Shown here one piece after another: positions 44,604 to 53,671 of a stretch of 64,000 bases of DNA; within the stretch, counting starts at the first letter, position 1, and each line of letters begins with the position of its first letter. The position numbers and the translations under genes are program-made. The stretch covers positions 248,001-312,000 of the forward strand of contig JANQMC010000012.1 in NCBI GenBank assembly GCA_028280305.1, in the 5' to 3' direction. The DNA is from Pelagibius sp. GTDB taxonomy: Bacteria > Pseudomonadota > Alphaproteobacteria > Kiloniellales > Kiloniellaceae. The notes under the pieces are model-generated. The model was not told where the DNA came from. It saw only the letters and a program-made list of their open reading frames with translations, and ran no database searches.

Positions 44604-45503
44604 TCACCACTTGGCCGGTGTGAATGAAAGGCCGTAGTCCTGAAAAACCTGTTGCAGGCGCCCGTTTTCCACTACCGCCCGGATAGCGTCATCCACAGCG
44701 TATGACAAAGGACGGTAGGCATGGTGCACCGCCACCCCCAGAGTCCATTCGCTGGTTGAGAAACCCAGCAGCGGCGGCATGTGAAGGTCGAGCGCCGGCG
44801 TCAGACCGTACTCCAGTTGCGATTTCGCCCCCATCACCGCCTTCACCTCGCCAGCCGCAAGCGCAGCCATGGCCTCCTGCGGCGTGCTGTAGCGCCGGAT
44901 GTTCGCCTGCATCTGGCCCTGTGCAAAGCTGGAGAGATAGAAGTCGGCGATGGTGTCGTTCTCGACGCCAACCGTGTCGAAGCGGAAGTAGGCAGGGACG
45001 GGCGGGTCTTCCGGGTAGGCATCCCGATGATAGGCGATCGCGATCTTTTCGTTGAAGTACTGGCCGTTGAGGACCACCAGTTCATTGCGGCAGGCGAGAT
45101 CGGAGTTGTACGGCACATGCAGCATCACATTGCTGACCCGCCCGCCGATCAGCGGCCCTTTCCAGACGTAGTTGCGCAGATCGGCATCGACGGTCTCTGA
45201 CGCGGCGACGAAATTGAAACGCGCTTCAACGCCCAGGTCCTCGGCGATCATTCGCCCCAGTTCGACATCGACGCCGCGTGCCTTACCACCCTCTTCCCAG
45301 GAATAGGGCGGAAATTCCTCATACACCGCAAATTCGATGAAACCACGGTCCAGGATCTGGTCGAGATCCTTGCCGACGATGTCACGGCCTGTGTTCTGCG
45401 GCTTCGGGCCCGGCGTGTAGTTCTCGCAGCGCGCATAGGCGCTTGCCGCAGCGGCTAGAAAGATCAGCGCCGCGGCACCGATTTGAAGGGCGGTCCTGCG
45501 CAT
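44604..45503 (-). CDS. MoxJ/XoxJ-like periplasmic binding protein
   Basis: 299-aa secreted protein of the amino-acid-type periplasmic binding family associated with quinoprotein dehydrogenases. It has a signal peptide ending in ASAYA, then CENYTPGPKPQNTGRDIVGKDLDQILDRGFIEFAVYEEFPPYS. MoxJ/XoxJ proteins are thought to help maturation or activation of PQQ alcohol dehydrogenases by binding the apo-enzyme. It starts directly after the cytochrome c stop (TAAATG), so the two are one operon. The gene is tail to tail with the ApbE gene. Confidence 0.85.
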   Translation of the reverse strand: MRRTALQIGAAALIFLAAAASAYARCENYTPGPKPQNTGRDIVGKDLDQILDRGFIEFAVYEEFPPYSWEEGGKARGVDVELGRMIAEDLGVEARFNFVAASETVDADLRNYVWKGPLIGGRVSNVMLHVPYNSDLACRNELVVLNGQYFNEKIAIAYHRDAYPEDPPVPAYFRFDTVGVENDTIADFYLSSFAQGQMQANIRRYSTPQEAMAALAAGEVKAVMGAKSQLEYGLTPALDLHMPPLLGFSTSEWTLGVAVHHAYRPLSYAVDDAIRAVVENGRLQQVFQDYGLSFTPAKW

Positions 45504-46214
45504 TTACTGCGCGGCGGACAGGCCGATGGTCAGTGTATCTGCCGCGATCTTGAGGCTTTCCGCCGACCCGTCGAGTAACCGGGCGGCCCGAAAAGCAACG
45601 CTGTCGGCAATCGGCGCACCGGAGCCGGTGGTAACCTCAGCAGCGATCGTCGAGAGCTCCTCGCGCACCGCATCGACAGCATCGGGATCCGGGTCGGATG
45701 ATGCCGCCCAGCCTTGCAGTTCATCGCGGATTTCCTTCAGGCGTGGACTGAAGTCATCGAGAGCACCCTCGTCCGGCCGTGTCTCCAGGTAAGTGCGGAT
45801 TGCCCAGGCCGCCTTTTGCCCGAGCAGATCGCCGAAGGCCGGCATCTTCGTGATGCCGTTCTGGGTATAGCCGCTGCGAAAGCGCTCGACATACCACTCG
45901 TCGCCGTACTCCTCCGCCTCAAGGAAGCGCAGGTCCGGCGCCAGGCCGCCGGATATCGCTTCCAAGCCATGGCAGCGGGCGCAGTTCTGATTATAACCGG
46001 AAGCGCCGATGTCGACGGCTGCCTGCCAGACGGCCTCGTCGGTACCGCGATAGGGGTTCTCGGTCAGCCATTCTTCACCGACGTCAGGCAGCGCCTCCGT
46101 GTTTACCGGCTGAGGGGTCACGTCGCCATGAGCATGAACCAGCGTGGCGGTGGTCAGGGTCGCGAGCCCAAGAAACAGGCCGCGGTACCAGTGCCTGGAA
46201 GGCATCGAAAGCAT
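45504..46214 (-). CDS. Cytochrome c, PedF/XoxG-like
   Basis: 236-aa periplasmic monohaem cytochrome c. The signal peptide ends near VHAHG. The haem motif is C78-A-R-C81-H82 and the likely axial methionine is M124 in TKMPAFGDLL. The preceding GTDEAVWQAAVDIGASGYNQN matches PedF/cytochrome c-550-type proteins that accept electrons from PQQ-dependent alcohol dehydrogenases. The C-terminal 90 residues form an extra helical region not needed for haem binding. It is divergent from the lut-like operon and first in a two-gene operon with the MoxJ-like gene. Confidence 0.9.
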   Translation of the reverse strand: MLSMPSRHWYRGLFLGLATLTTATLVHAHGDVTPQPVNTEALPDVGEEWLTENPYRGTDEAVWQAAVDIGASGYNQNCARCHGLEAISGGLAPDLRFLEAEEYGDEWYVERFRSGYTQNGITKMPAFGDLLGQKAAWAIRTYLETRPDEGALDDFSPRLKEIRDELQGWAASSDPDPDAVDAVREELSTIAAEVTTGSGAPIADSVAFRAARLLDGSAESLKIAADTLTIGLSAAQ

Positions 46215-46375
46215 GATCTTGTTCCCAGAGCATTCTTGATTTCCGGATTCCTAGCATAGCTGCTGCAGCGCGACATATTGGACTTTCGGTTTATGCCGTT
46301 TCGTGTGTTGTACGATCGTCCTATACGATGGCGGGCGCGCTGCTGATAACGTCGCGGTGTCATGGGAGGAAATCA

Positions 46376-47557
46376 ATGATAAGGGCGTTAAGCCTCTCCG
46401 CGATTATGATGCTTGTGGCGGCAGTGACCATAGCGCCTGCGGCTCTGGCGCAGGTCGAGATTCGCATTGCCTTTGTTGAGCAGCAAATCGATCCGCCACC
46501 GACACTCTCAAACCTCGACCCCCTGCCGGATGACCTCGGTCGGGCCGGTGCCGAACTCGGTCTTGAAGACAATGCCACGACCGGCCGCTTCCTCGGCCAT
46601 AACTATGCCTTGACGGTCCACAGCGCCGGCAGCGGCGAAGACTTTCTTGTCGCGGCACGGCAGGCATTGAGTGAAACCGCTCTGCTGGTGGTCAAAGCAC
46701 CGGCGGAGGCCCTACTGGCGCTTGCTGATCTGCCGGAGGCGGCCGATGCCTTGATCTTCAACACCTCGGAACAAGCGACCCGGCTGCGTGCGGCCGACTG
46801 CCGCGCGAACCTTCTTCACAGCATCACCAGCTACGCCATGCGCGCCGATGCGCTGGCCCAGTTCATGTCCAAGAAGCGCTGGACGGATTGGGCGTTGATC
46901 GAAGGCGTGCATCCGGATGATGCGGCCTTCGCGGAGGCGCTGCGGGCTTCGGCGGGCAAGTTTGGACTGCGCATCGCCGATGAAAAGGCTTGGGTCTTCG
47001 ACGCCGATATGCGCCGCAATGCAGCTCAGGAGGTGCCGCTCTTTACCCAGGCACTGGAGGATCATGACGTCCTGGTCGTTGCAGACGAGCTCGGTGATTT
47101 TGGGCGCTATCTGCTTTACAACACTTGGGAGCCACGGCCTGTCGCCGGTTCCGAGGGGGTGGCGCCGCGCGCCTGGTCCGGTGTCGTCGAGCAGTGGGGG
47201 GCGGCGCAGTTGCAAAGCCGTTTTGCAGATCTGGCCGGGCGCAGGATGTTGTCGGAAGACTATGCCGCCTGGGCGGCGCTGCGCAGCCTCGGTGAAGCGG
47301 TGACCCGCACCGGTTCGGCAGATCCGGCGGCGCTGCGTGCCTACATCCTTTCCGATGCTTTCGAGCTGGCCGGTTTCAAGGGTCGCCCCATGAATTATCG
47401 CGGTTGGAACGGCCAACTGCGTCAGCCCGTGCCGCTGGTTCACCCCCGGGCACTGGTTGCTTTGGCGCCGCTGGAGGGTTTCCTCCATCAGCGCAGCGAA
47501 CTGGATACCTTGGGTCTTGATGAACCGGAATCCGCTTGCCGGGCCTTTGAGGAGTAA
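46376..47557 (+). CDS. Periplasmic binding protein of the PQQ-dehydrogenase-associated ABC system (LutA-like)
   Basis: 393-aa secreted protein with a signal peptide cut after APAALAQ (residue about 25) and a branched-chain amino-acid-type binding fold. I chose the start at 46376 because of the strong GGGAGGAAA site. Family features include RIAFVEQQIDPPPTLSNLDPLP and FNTSEQATRLRAADCRANLLH. Orthologues are the first gene of transport clusters accompanying PQQ alcohol dehydrogenases, and in methylotrophs the equivalent lut genes are needed for lanthanide uptake. What it binds is unproven here. Confidence 0.85.
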   Translation: MIRALSLSAIMMLVAAVTIAPAALAQVEIRIAFVEQQIDPPPTLSNLDPLPDDLGRAGAELGLEDNATTGRFLGHNYALTVHSAGSGEDFLVAARQALSETALLVVKAPAEALLALADLPEAADALIFNTSEQATRLRAADCRANLLHSITSYAMRADALAQFMSKKRWTDWALIEGVHPDDAAFAEALRASAGKFGLRIADEKAWVFDADMRRNAAQEVPLFTQALEDHDVLVVADELGDFGRYLLYNTWEPRPVAGSEGVAPRAWSGVVEQWGAAQLQSRFADLAGRRMLSEDYAAWAALRSLGEAVTRTGSADPAALRAYILSDAFELAGFKGRPMNYRGWNGQLRQPVPLVHPRALVALAPLEGFLHQRSELDTLGLDEPESACRAFEE

Positions 47558-47562
47558 AGCTG

Positions 47563-48522
47563 ATGAGAAGTCTTGCCCTGGTTCTGATGTCGCTTGCTTT
47601 TGTGGCACCCGTCTCCGCCGCAGAGATCTGGGTCAGCAACGAAAAAGACGATACGATCAGTGTCATCGACGTCGAGACCCTGGAAGTCGTCCGTACCATT
47701 CCCACAGGGGAAAGGCCGCGCGGAATAACCTTTTCCAAGGACTACAGCCGGCTCTATATCTGCGCGTCGGACAGCGATACGGTGCAAGTGATGGACCCGG
47801 AGACAGGTGAGATCCTTCACAATCTGCCCTCGGGTGAGGATCCGGAGCAATTCGTTCTGCACCCCAACGACCGCCACCTTTACATCGCGAATGAGGATGA
47901 TGCGATCACGACTGTGGTGGATACAGAAACCCGCAAGGTGATCGCCCAGATTGACGTCGGGATCGAGCCGGAGGGAATGGCCGTCTCGCCGGACGGCAAG
48001 ATCGTTATCACGACCTCTGAGACAACGAACATGGCCCACTGGATCGACACGGAGAGCCAGTCGATCTTCGCCAACTCCCTGGTCGACTCCCGTCCGCGTC
48101 ATGCCGAGTTCACCAAGGGCGGCAGCGAACTCTGGGTCAGCTCGGAAATCGGCGGCACGGTTACGGTGTTCAAGGTGGAAGACCAGGCCGAGGTCGCCAA
48201 GATCCGCTTTGAAGTGCAGGGCGTGCATGCCGACAGGGTGCAGCCGGTCGGCTTTGAATTCACGGAAGACGAAAAGCGGGTTTTCATTGCCTTGGGACCG
48301 TCGAACCACGTTGCCGTGGTCAATGCGGAGACCTACGAGGTCGAAGACTACATTCTGGTAGGCCGCAGGGTCTGGCATATGGATTTCTCGCCGGACAAGA
48401 CTCTGCTTTTCACCACCAACGGCGTTTCAGGCGATGTTACCGTGATCGATGTCGCGGCACTGGAAGCCATAAAAACCATAAAAGTCGGCCGCTTTCCCTG
48501 GGGCGCGGCCGCAAGACCATGA
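47563..48522 (+). CDS. PQQ-associated YVTN beta-propeller protein
   Basis: 319-aa secreted beta-propeller. It has a signal peptide to PVSAA and repeated blades of the form IWVSNEKDDTISVIDVETLEV, LYICASDSDTVQVMD, LYIANEDDAITTVVD and LWVSSEIGGTVTVFK. Proteins of this family are found specifically with PQQ-dependent catabolic loci and in lut clusters (LutD-like). It follows the binding-protein gene after five bases. A role in metal or cofactor handling in the periplasm is plausible but unproven. Confidence 0.9.
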   Translation: MRSLALVLMSLAFVAPVSAAEIWVSNEKDDTISVIDVETLEVVRTIPTGERPRGITFSKDYSRLYICASDSDTVQVMDPETGEILHNLPSGEDPEQFVLHPNDRHLYIANEDDAITTVVDTETRKVIAQIDVGIEPEGMAVSPDGKIVITTSETTNMAHWIDTESQSIFANSLVDSRPRHAEFTKGGSELWVSSEIGGTVTVFKVEDQAEVAKIRFEVQGVHADRVQPVGFEFTEDEKRVFIALGPSNHVAVVNAETYEVEDYILVGRRVWHMDFSPDKTLLFTTNGVSGDVTVIDVAALEAIKTIKVGRFPWGAAARP

Positions 48523-48535
48523 GGGAGGAAGTGAT

Positions 48536-48988
48536 ATGAGAGGATTTCTGGTGGCGCTGGCCATGGTGGTTGCCTTGCCGTTTGCCGCGCAGGCGGATCA
48601 GCATGGCGGTGAAGGCAACCGCTTCGGCCTCGCGGGCCTGCTGTCCGGCTCCAACAAGGCGGATCTGCCGAGCCTTACACTGGCCGCCGGCGAGCCCATC
48701 GCGGCAGCGCCGCTGATGCTGAAATCCGGCACCTACTACGAGATTGAGATCGAAGCCGATGGCTCCGCCGAACTGGCCTTGGCCGGACCGGAGTTCTTCC
48801 GGGCGATCTGGATCGACGAAATCGTTATCGAAGGTCTGGAGATACGCCCGCTCGGTCTCGACAGTGTGGAGTTCGACGAAGCCGGCACCATGGAGATCGG
48901 CTTTGTCGCCATCAAGCCGGGCCGTTACGAATTGAAGATTCCCGGCTCAACGGGCGAGAACCAGCGGGTGGAAATCGTCATTCAGTGA
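48536..48988 (+). CDS. Small exported protein of PQQ-dehydrogenase clusters
   Basis: 150-aa secreted protein. The signal peptide is cut after FAAQA. Immediately after it is DQHGGEGNRFG, and then a compact beta-rich domain with many acidic residues (EIEIEADGSAELALAGPEFF, IWIDEIVIEGLEI). The cupredoxin-like pattern is tentative. The abundance of carboxylates and its place between the beta-propeller and the ABC ATPase would suit a metal-binding accessory. It is preceded by a very good ribosome site (GAGGGAGGAAG) and overlaps the next gene's GTG. Confidence 0.75.
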   Translation: MRGFLVALAMVVALPFAAQADQHGGEGNRFGLAGLLSGSNKADLPSLTLAAGEPIAAAPLMLKSGTYYEIEIEADGSAELALAGPEFFRAIWIDEIVIEGLEIRPLGLDSVEFDEAGTMEIGFVAIKPGRYELKIPGSTGENQRVEIVIQ

Positions 48989-49722
48989 CCGAAAGCGCAG
49001 CCGGCGGGCTGGCGCTATCGGGGGTCAGCTATGCCTATGGAAGCAAGTCCGCGCTCGACGATGTCAGTTTCAGCGTGGATCGGGGACGTTTCTGTGCGCT
49101 GTTAGGCCCCAACGGGGCGGGCAAGTCGACGCTCTTTGCCCTCATGACCCGGCTTTTCGTCGGCCGCAGCGGCAGCATCAGGATCGCCGGTATCGATCTA
49201 GCGGCAAATCCCCGGTCTGCTCTGGCCCGGATCGGTGTGGTGTTTCAACAGCCGACGCTGGACCTGGAACTCACGGTGCAGCGCAACCTTACCTACTTTG
49301 CCGCGCTGCACGGCCTCACCGGGAAGGATGCCGCGCGGCGGATCGACGCCTCGCTTCAGCGCCTTGACATGGGTGAACGCGCCAAGGAGCGGGTGCGGGA
49401 GCTTAACGGCGGCCACCGGCGGCGCACCGAAATCGCCCGAATGCTGATCCACGACCCGGAGGTCGTGCTTCTGGACGAACCGACGGTCGGTCTCGATGCG
49501 GCCAGCCGCAAGGCGATCACCGGCCACGTTCATCGGCTGTGCCGCGACGACGGGCTGACCGTGCTCTGGGCGACCCATTTGGTCGATGAAGTGGAGGCGG
49601 GAGACCAGCTTGTCGTGCTGCATCAGGGACGGGTATTGGCGGATGCCGGCGCCGGCGAGGTGGCGGGCGACCGTCCGCTCGCCGAGGCTTTCCTGGCCAT
49701 GACCGCGGCAACACCGGCATGA
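48985..49722 (+). CDS. ABC transporter ATP-binding protein, PQQ-dehydrogenase-associated (LutE-like)
   Basis: 245-aa ATPase with Walker A GPNGAGKSTL, Q-loop VFQQPTLDLELT, an altered signature (ELNGGHRRRTEIA, where LSGGQ is usual) and Walker B VVLLDEP, then ATHLVDE. It begins at a GTG that overlaps the preceding stop (GTGA) and overlaps the permease by four bases. The subfamily resembles ABC-2 type exporters, so the direction of transport may be outward or assembly-related. Named subfamilies of this ATPase occur only with PQQ alcohol dehydrogenase systems. Confidence 0.9.
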   Translation: MTESAAGGLALSGVSYAYGSKSALDDVSFSVDRGRFCALLGPNGAGKSTLFALMTRLFVGRSGSIRIAGIDLAANPRSALARIGVVFQQPTLDLELTVQRNLTYFAALHGLTGKDAARRIDASLQRLDMGERAKERVRELNGGHRRRTEIARMLIHDPEVVLLDEPTVGLDAASRKAITGHVHRLCRDDGLTVLWATHLVDEVEAGDQLVVLHQGRVLADAGAGEVAGDRPLAEAFLAMTAATPA

Positions 49723-50510
49723 GCGCCTACCTGATCAGCCTGCTCGCGATCCTGGAACGCGAAACCTTGCGCTTTATTGGTCAGCGCGGCCGCTTCGTCG
49801 CCGCTCTGGTGCGCCCACTGGTCTGGTTGCTGGTGTTCGCCGCCGGATTTCGCGCCGCCCTCGGCCTTTCGATTACGCCGCCCTACGAGACTTACATCAC
49901 CTACGAGGTCTACATCGTACCGGGGCTTTGCGGCATGATCCAGCTCTTCAACGGCATGCAGACGTCGCTCAGCCTGGTCTACGACCGCGAGATGGGTTCC
50001 ATGCGCCTGCTCTTGAGCAGCCCGCTGCCGCGCTGGTGGCTCTTGTTGTCGAAGCTCATGGCCGGTGTGGCAATCTCGATCTTTCAGGTCTATGCCTTTC
50101 TCGCAATTGCCGCAGTCTTCGGCATCGTGTTGCCTTGGGAGGGCTATCTGCTGGTTCTGCCGGCGCTGGTCATAAGCGGCCTGACGCTCGGGGCGCTCGG
50201 CCTCGCGCTTTCCTCGATCATCCGCCAGCTTGAGAACTTTGCCGGGGTGATGAACTTTGTCATCTTCCCGATGTTCTTTCTCTCTTCCGCCCTCTATCCG
50301 CTCTGGAGGATGGCTGAGAGTTCGGAATTGCTCCATGACATCTGCGCCGTGAACCCCTTTACTCACGCGGTGGAACTGATCCGCTTTGCCCTCTACGCGC
50401 AGGTGAACTTCATGGCACTTTTCTGGACTGCGCTGGCGCTGGCGGTCTTCATGGCCCTGGCGCTCTGGGGCTATGACCCGGCCCGCGGCTTCATGCGACG
50501 AAAAGGTTAG
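49719..50510 (+). CDS. ABC-2-type permease, PQQ-dehydrogenase-associated (LutF-like)
   Basis: 263-aa inner-membrane protein with about six helices of the ABC-2 type. SLVYDREMGSMRLLLSSPLPRWWLLLSKLMAG around residues 87-118 is the motif typical of ABC-2 exporters. It pairs with the ATPase that overlaps it. With the periplasmic binding protein, beta-propeller and small exported protein it forms a five-gene operon. Whether this complex imports lanthanide, exports a cofactor or helps the dehydrogenase mature is not settled by sequence. Confidence 0.9.
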   Translation: MSAYLISLLAILERETLRFIGQRGRFVAALVRPLVWLLVFAAGFRAALGLSITPPYETYITYEVYIVPGLCGMIQLFNGMQTSLSLVYDREMGSMRLLLSSPLPRWWLLLSKLMAGVAISIFQVYAFLAIAAVFGIVLPWEGYLLVLPALVISGLTLGALGLALSSIIRQLENFAGVMNFVIFPMFFLSSALYPLWRMAESSELLHDICAVNPFTHAVELIRFALYAQVNFMALFWTALALAVFMALALWGYDPARGFMRRKG

Positions 50511-50574
50511 ATCCCGGAAGTCGCCAGGATCGGTCCAGTCTGCTATGGTTCGCCACCCAAATGGAGCGGGAACT

Positions 50575-51108
50575 ATGCGAAAGCTGCTTTTTCTGGGATG
50601 TCTTCTGGTTTTGCCGGGTGTTGCGGGAGCCGATGACGACGGCACCCTTAATCCCGAAGAACTATCCTTGAACAGTGTCATGCAGAAGGCCATTCGCGGA
50701 GAGGTCGATATGATGACCTGTGCCCAGGGCTACTTCATCACCAAGTCCGGCCGACACGCTCTGGCACGGCAGCTTTTCGAGCGCTGTGCGGAGGCCGGCT
50801 ACACAGGCGCCATGACCTGGATGTCCCAGTTGGACGACAACGGTCTTGGCGGGCCGGAAGACCCGGTAGCGGCCGCCGAATGGGATCGTAGGGCGGCTGA
50901 TGCCGGTGATGCGGTCGGGCAGTTCAACTACGGCCTCGACCTCCTGCGCGGGCGCGGCGTCGATCAGGATATCGCGCTGGGCCGGGCCTATGTGGACCGG
51001 GCTGCGGCGGCCGGGCTGAAGGTCGCCAGACGGCTGCAGGCTTCGGACTATGACCTGGACGAGGTGACGCCCGATGCCGACAACTGGAAGTACCAGCTTC
51101 TTTTTTAG
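50575..51108 (+). CDS. Secreted Sel1-repeat protein
   Basis: 177-aa protein with a signal peptide to VAGADD and two or three Sel1-like helical repeats (RHALARQLFERCAEAGYTGAM, AAEWDRRAADAGDAVGQFNYG, LGRAYVDRAAAAGLKVARRL). Sel1 repeats mediate protein contacts. A ribosome site (GGAG) precedes the chosen start. The stop codon overlaps the stop of the convergent ABC gene by a few bases. It may be the last gene of the lut-like operon. Confidence 0.8.
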   Translation: MRKLLFLGCLLVLPGVAGADDDGTLNPEELSLNSVMQKAIRGEVDMMTCAQGYFITKSGRHALARQLFERCAEAGYTGAMTWMSQLDDNGLGGPEDPVAAAEWDRRAADAGDAVGQFNYGLDLLRGRGVDQDIALGRAYVDRAAAAGLKVARRLQASDYDLDEVTPDADNWKYQLLF

Positions 51109-51701
51109 CCGTCAGGCGCGAAGACTGCCGGCCTTCCTTCCAAGCGCACGATGCGGTCCGCGAGGCGTTCGGCCTCCGGCAACGCATGGGTGACAAAGAC
51201 GGTCGCGACGCTGCGGGCGGCGAGAAGCCGCTCGGTCAGTGCCAGCATTTCCGCTGCCTGTGCGGCATCCAGCGAAACGAAGGGCTCATCCATCAGCAGC
51301 AGGTCGGGCCCGGCAGCAAAGGCGCGCGCAAGCCCCAGACGGCGTTGCTGGCCCAGGGAGAGCTGCGGCGGGAAGCGGTCGCCGAGGCCTTCCAAGCCGA
51401 CCTCCGCAAGCGCGGCGTCCGCTTGTCCCGAGCTGGCGCCGGTGGTGAGGCAGATGTTGTCGCGGGCCGTACGCCAGGGCAGCAAGGTCGGTTCCTGAAA
51501 GACCATTGCAATGCGCTCGGGCCGGCTGACCGTGCCTTCGAAGTCCGGATCAAGCCCGGCGATGATACGCAACAGGGTCGTCTTGCCGATACCCGAAGGT
51601 CCGGTAACGGCGAGGGTCTGATTCTCCTGAAGCTCAAAAGCGATGGAGCCCAGGACGCTGATGCCGTGGTAGTGCTTGCCGTTGATGGCGACGGCGATCA
51701 T
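51105..51701 (-). CDS. NitT/TauT-type ABC transporter ATP-binding protein
   Basis: 198-aa ATPase with Walker A GPSGIGKTTL, Q-loop VFQEPTLLPWR, a signature LSLGQQRRLGLA and Walker B LLLMDEPFVSLD, then VTHALPEA. It is shorter than most relatives. The start at 51701 overlaps the permease gene by four bases (ATGA). It belongs to a three-gene importer with the permease and binding protein to its right. Its location inside the PQQ locus suggests uptake of something the dehydrogenase system needs. Confidence 0.9.
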   Translation of the reverse strand: MIAVAINGKHYHGISVLGSIAFELQENQTLAVTGPSGIGKTTLLRIIAGLDPDFEGTVSRPERIAMVFQEPTLLPWRTARDNICLTTGASSGQADAALAEVGLEGLGDRFPPQLSLGQQRRLGLARAFAAGPDLLLMDEPFVSLDAAQAAEMLALTERLLAARSVATVFVTHALPEAERLADRIVRLEGRPAVFAPDG

Positions 51702-52465
51702 GCGCGCCGCCAGCGTGTTGCCCGCGCTTCCCAGGGCTGCAGCACGAAGGACTCGATGGCCAGCATGACGGCGATGAAGCTGATCGCATAAGCAAGGATC
51801 ATGGCAACGTCGAAAAGCTGGAAGTAGAGGTGTATCTGAAAGCCGACACCGTTGGCTCGGCCGAGAAACTCCACGACCAGCACGATCTTCCAGATCAACG
51901 AAATTCCGGAGCGCCCGGCGGAGGCGATGAAGGGCGCGAGTTGCGGTGCCACCACGTGCCGCAGATGGGCGCCTCGGCCCATTCGAAAAATCTTGGCCAT
52001 ATCCTCCAACTGGTTGTCGAGGGCCCGTGCACCTTCCCGGATGGTGACCACGACAGTGGGGATCTTGTTGATGGCGACAGCCAGAATAGCGGCGGCTTCT
52101 GTCAGGCCGATCCAGAGGTAACAGAGAACGATGGTCACCAGAGCCGGCAGGTTCAGGAATACAATCAGCCAAGGATCAAGCCAGTGGTCGGCGCGGCGGC
52201 TGCGCCCCATAAGGAGCCCGATGGCGAGACCGATGGACATCGCCAGGACAAAGGCGAGCGCAACCCGCGCCAGAGTGGCGCCCAGGTGACGCGGCAGTTC
52301 GCCGGACAGGGTTTCACTGACGATAAGCGGAGCGACCTGCCAGGGTGCCGGCAGCACCTCGGCGTCGTTGCCGAGGACCGCGAGAACCGACCAGCCTGCC
52401 AGCAGCCCGGCCAGCGATAGAAGGGGAATCCAAGGCTGGCGCCCGTCAGCTTCCGGTTTTGACAA
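51698..52465 (-). CDS. NitT/TauT-type ABC transporter permease
   Basis: 255-aa inner-membrane permease with about six helices. The EAA-type loop is LEDMAKIFRMGRGAHLRHVVAPQL near residue 155. It overlaps the end of the binding-protein gene by 20 bases and the start of the ATPase gene by four, so the three are one translation-coupled unit. Confidence 0.9.
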   Translation of the reverse strand: MSKPEADGRQPWIPLLSLAGLLAGWSVLAVLGNDAEVLPAPWQVAPLIVSETLSGELPRHLGATLARVALAFVLAMSIGLAIGLLMGRSRRADHWLDPWLIVFLNLPALVTIVLCYLWIGLTEAAAILAVAINKIPTVVVTIREGARALDNQLEDMAKIFRMGRGAHLRHVVAPQLAPFIASAGRSGISLIWKIVLVVEFLGRANGVGFQIHLYFQLFDVAMILAYAISFIAVMLAIESFVLQPWEARATRWRRA

Positions 52466-53420
52466 AGAGTCCCTCGGGAAGATCGTTCGCCAAGCCCACC
52501 AGGTCGCTGCCGCCCAGGCGTGACATCAAAGCCAGCAGCGCCGCAGCCGAATCCTCATCCACCGGACCAGGCGCCGGAATGCCGGCGCGAAAGCCGACTT
52601 TCAGCGCTTTGAACTGTTCAGCCGATTTTGCTTTCATGCGTGGCCGCAGGCGATCCCACTCCGCGTCGTCCTGCGCCAGCAGGTCCTTCGCACTGCGGGA
52701 AGCCTTGGCCAGGCCGTTGACCAGATCCGGCTGGCGGCGCAACATCTCGCCCTTCACCACATATCCCAACAACGGCGTCTCAGGGTTCAGGCCCAGCGTT
52801 TTCGCGGCCTCTGCTACTGAGATCAGGCGGCGCATACCGGCCGCTTCCATCTTGGCCATGAAATGCCAATAGTTGATAGCGCCATCCAGACCGCCGTCCA
52901 GAGCAGTCTTGAAGATCAGCGGCGGGGCGCCGAAAATCTGCTCGGTTTCCGCGACCAGGTCGACGCCGTAAGCCTGCTCTGCAAAGGCGCGCAGGATGAT
53001 CCAGCTCTTGTCCAGAGGGCCACCTGCGACGCCGATCTTCTGCCCCCTGAGGTCAGCTAGCGTTTTGGCCGGGCTGTCGGCCGGTACCACGATGCCGCCA
53101 ATCGCTTTGGAGTAGGGGATAAAGACATAGTCTTTACCCGCCGCCCTTTGCCGGGCCACCCAGATCCAATCGGAAACGATTACGTCGGCCTCGCCGCCTT
53201 GAAAGGCGACCTTGGCGGCTGCCCCGCCGGCGACACCCTGTATATCCAGGTTAAACCCGTTCTGCCTGTCGAAACCGTGGTGTGCGATGGTGTCGAGTTC
53301 CCAGTTCACGGTGCCGAACTTCAGAACCGAAATGCGGAGGGTCGGCGTTTCGGCGACAGCGGCGCCGGCAGCAGGCGCGAGCGCCAAGACCGCAGCCACA
53401 AGCCATCCGAGGCATTTCAT
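52446..53420 (-). CDS. NitT/TauT-type substrate-binding protein
   Basis: 324-aa periplasmic protein, signal peptide MKCLGWLVAAVLALAPAAGA with cleavage near AAVAE. The NMT1-like fold is visible in ISVLKFGTVNWELDTIAHHGFDR and GGEADVIVSDWIWVARQRAAG. I chose the start giving the signal peptide, preceded by GGGAA; an open frame extends 180 bases upstream but reads into the promoter. Orthologues recur next to PQQ alcohol dehydrogenases and their ligand is unknown to me. The gene is divergent from the dehydrogenase across 251 bases. Confidence 0.88.
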   Translation of the reverse strand: MKCLGWLVAAVLALAPAAGAAVAETPTLRISVLKFGTVNWELDTIAHHGFDRQNGFNLDIQGVAGGAAAKVAFQGGEADVIVSDWIWVARQRAAGKDYVFIPYSKAIGGIVVPADSPAKTLADLRGQKIGVAGGPLDKSWIILRAFAEQAYGVDLVAETEQIFGAPPLIFKTALDGGLDGAINYWHFMAKMEAAGMRRLISVAEAAKTLGLNPETPLLGYVVKGEMLRRQPDLVNGLAKASRSAKDLLAQDDAEWDRLRPRMKAKSAEQFKALKVGFRAGIPAPGPVDEDSAAALLALMSRLGGSDLVGLANDLPEGLFVKTGS

Positions 53421-53671
53421 TTCCCATCTCCCTTGATCGCTTGCCCTGCGTGACATCTTTTGGCGCGACATTTCTTGTGCCATCCAGATTACAGCTTCTC
53501 GGGAAAGTTGGAATACGACCAAGGCAGCAGACGGCCCGGCACTGGCTAACCTACGACCATTGGCCAATTTCCAAGGCTCGATCAGAGGCGGATACTCCAA
53601 GAGACGGAAAAAGCCGGTAGAAGCCGGCAGCTTCGGATGAAGCCGTTATGGGTACGGCAAGGGAGGATAAA

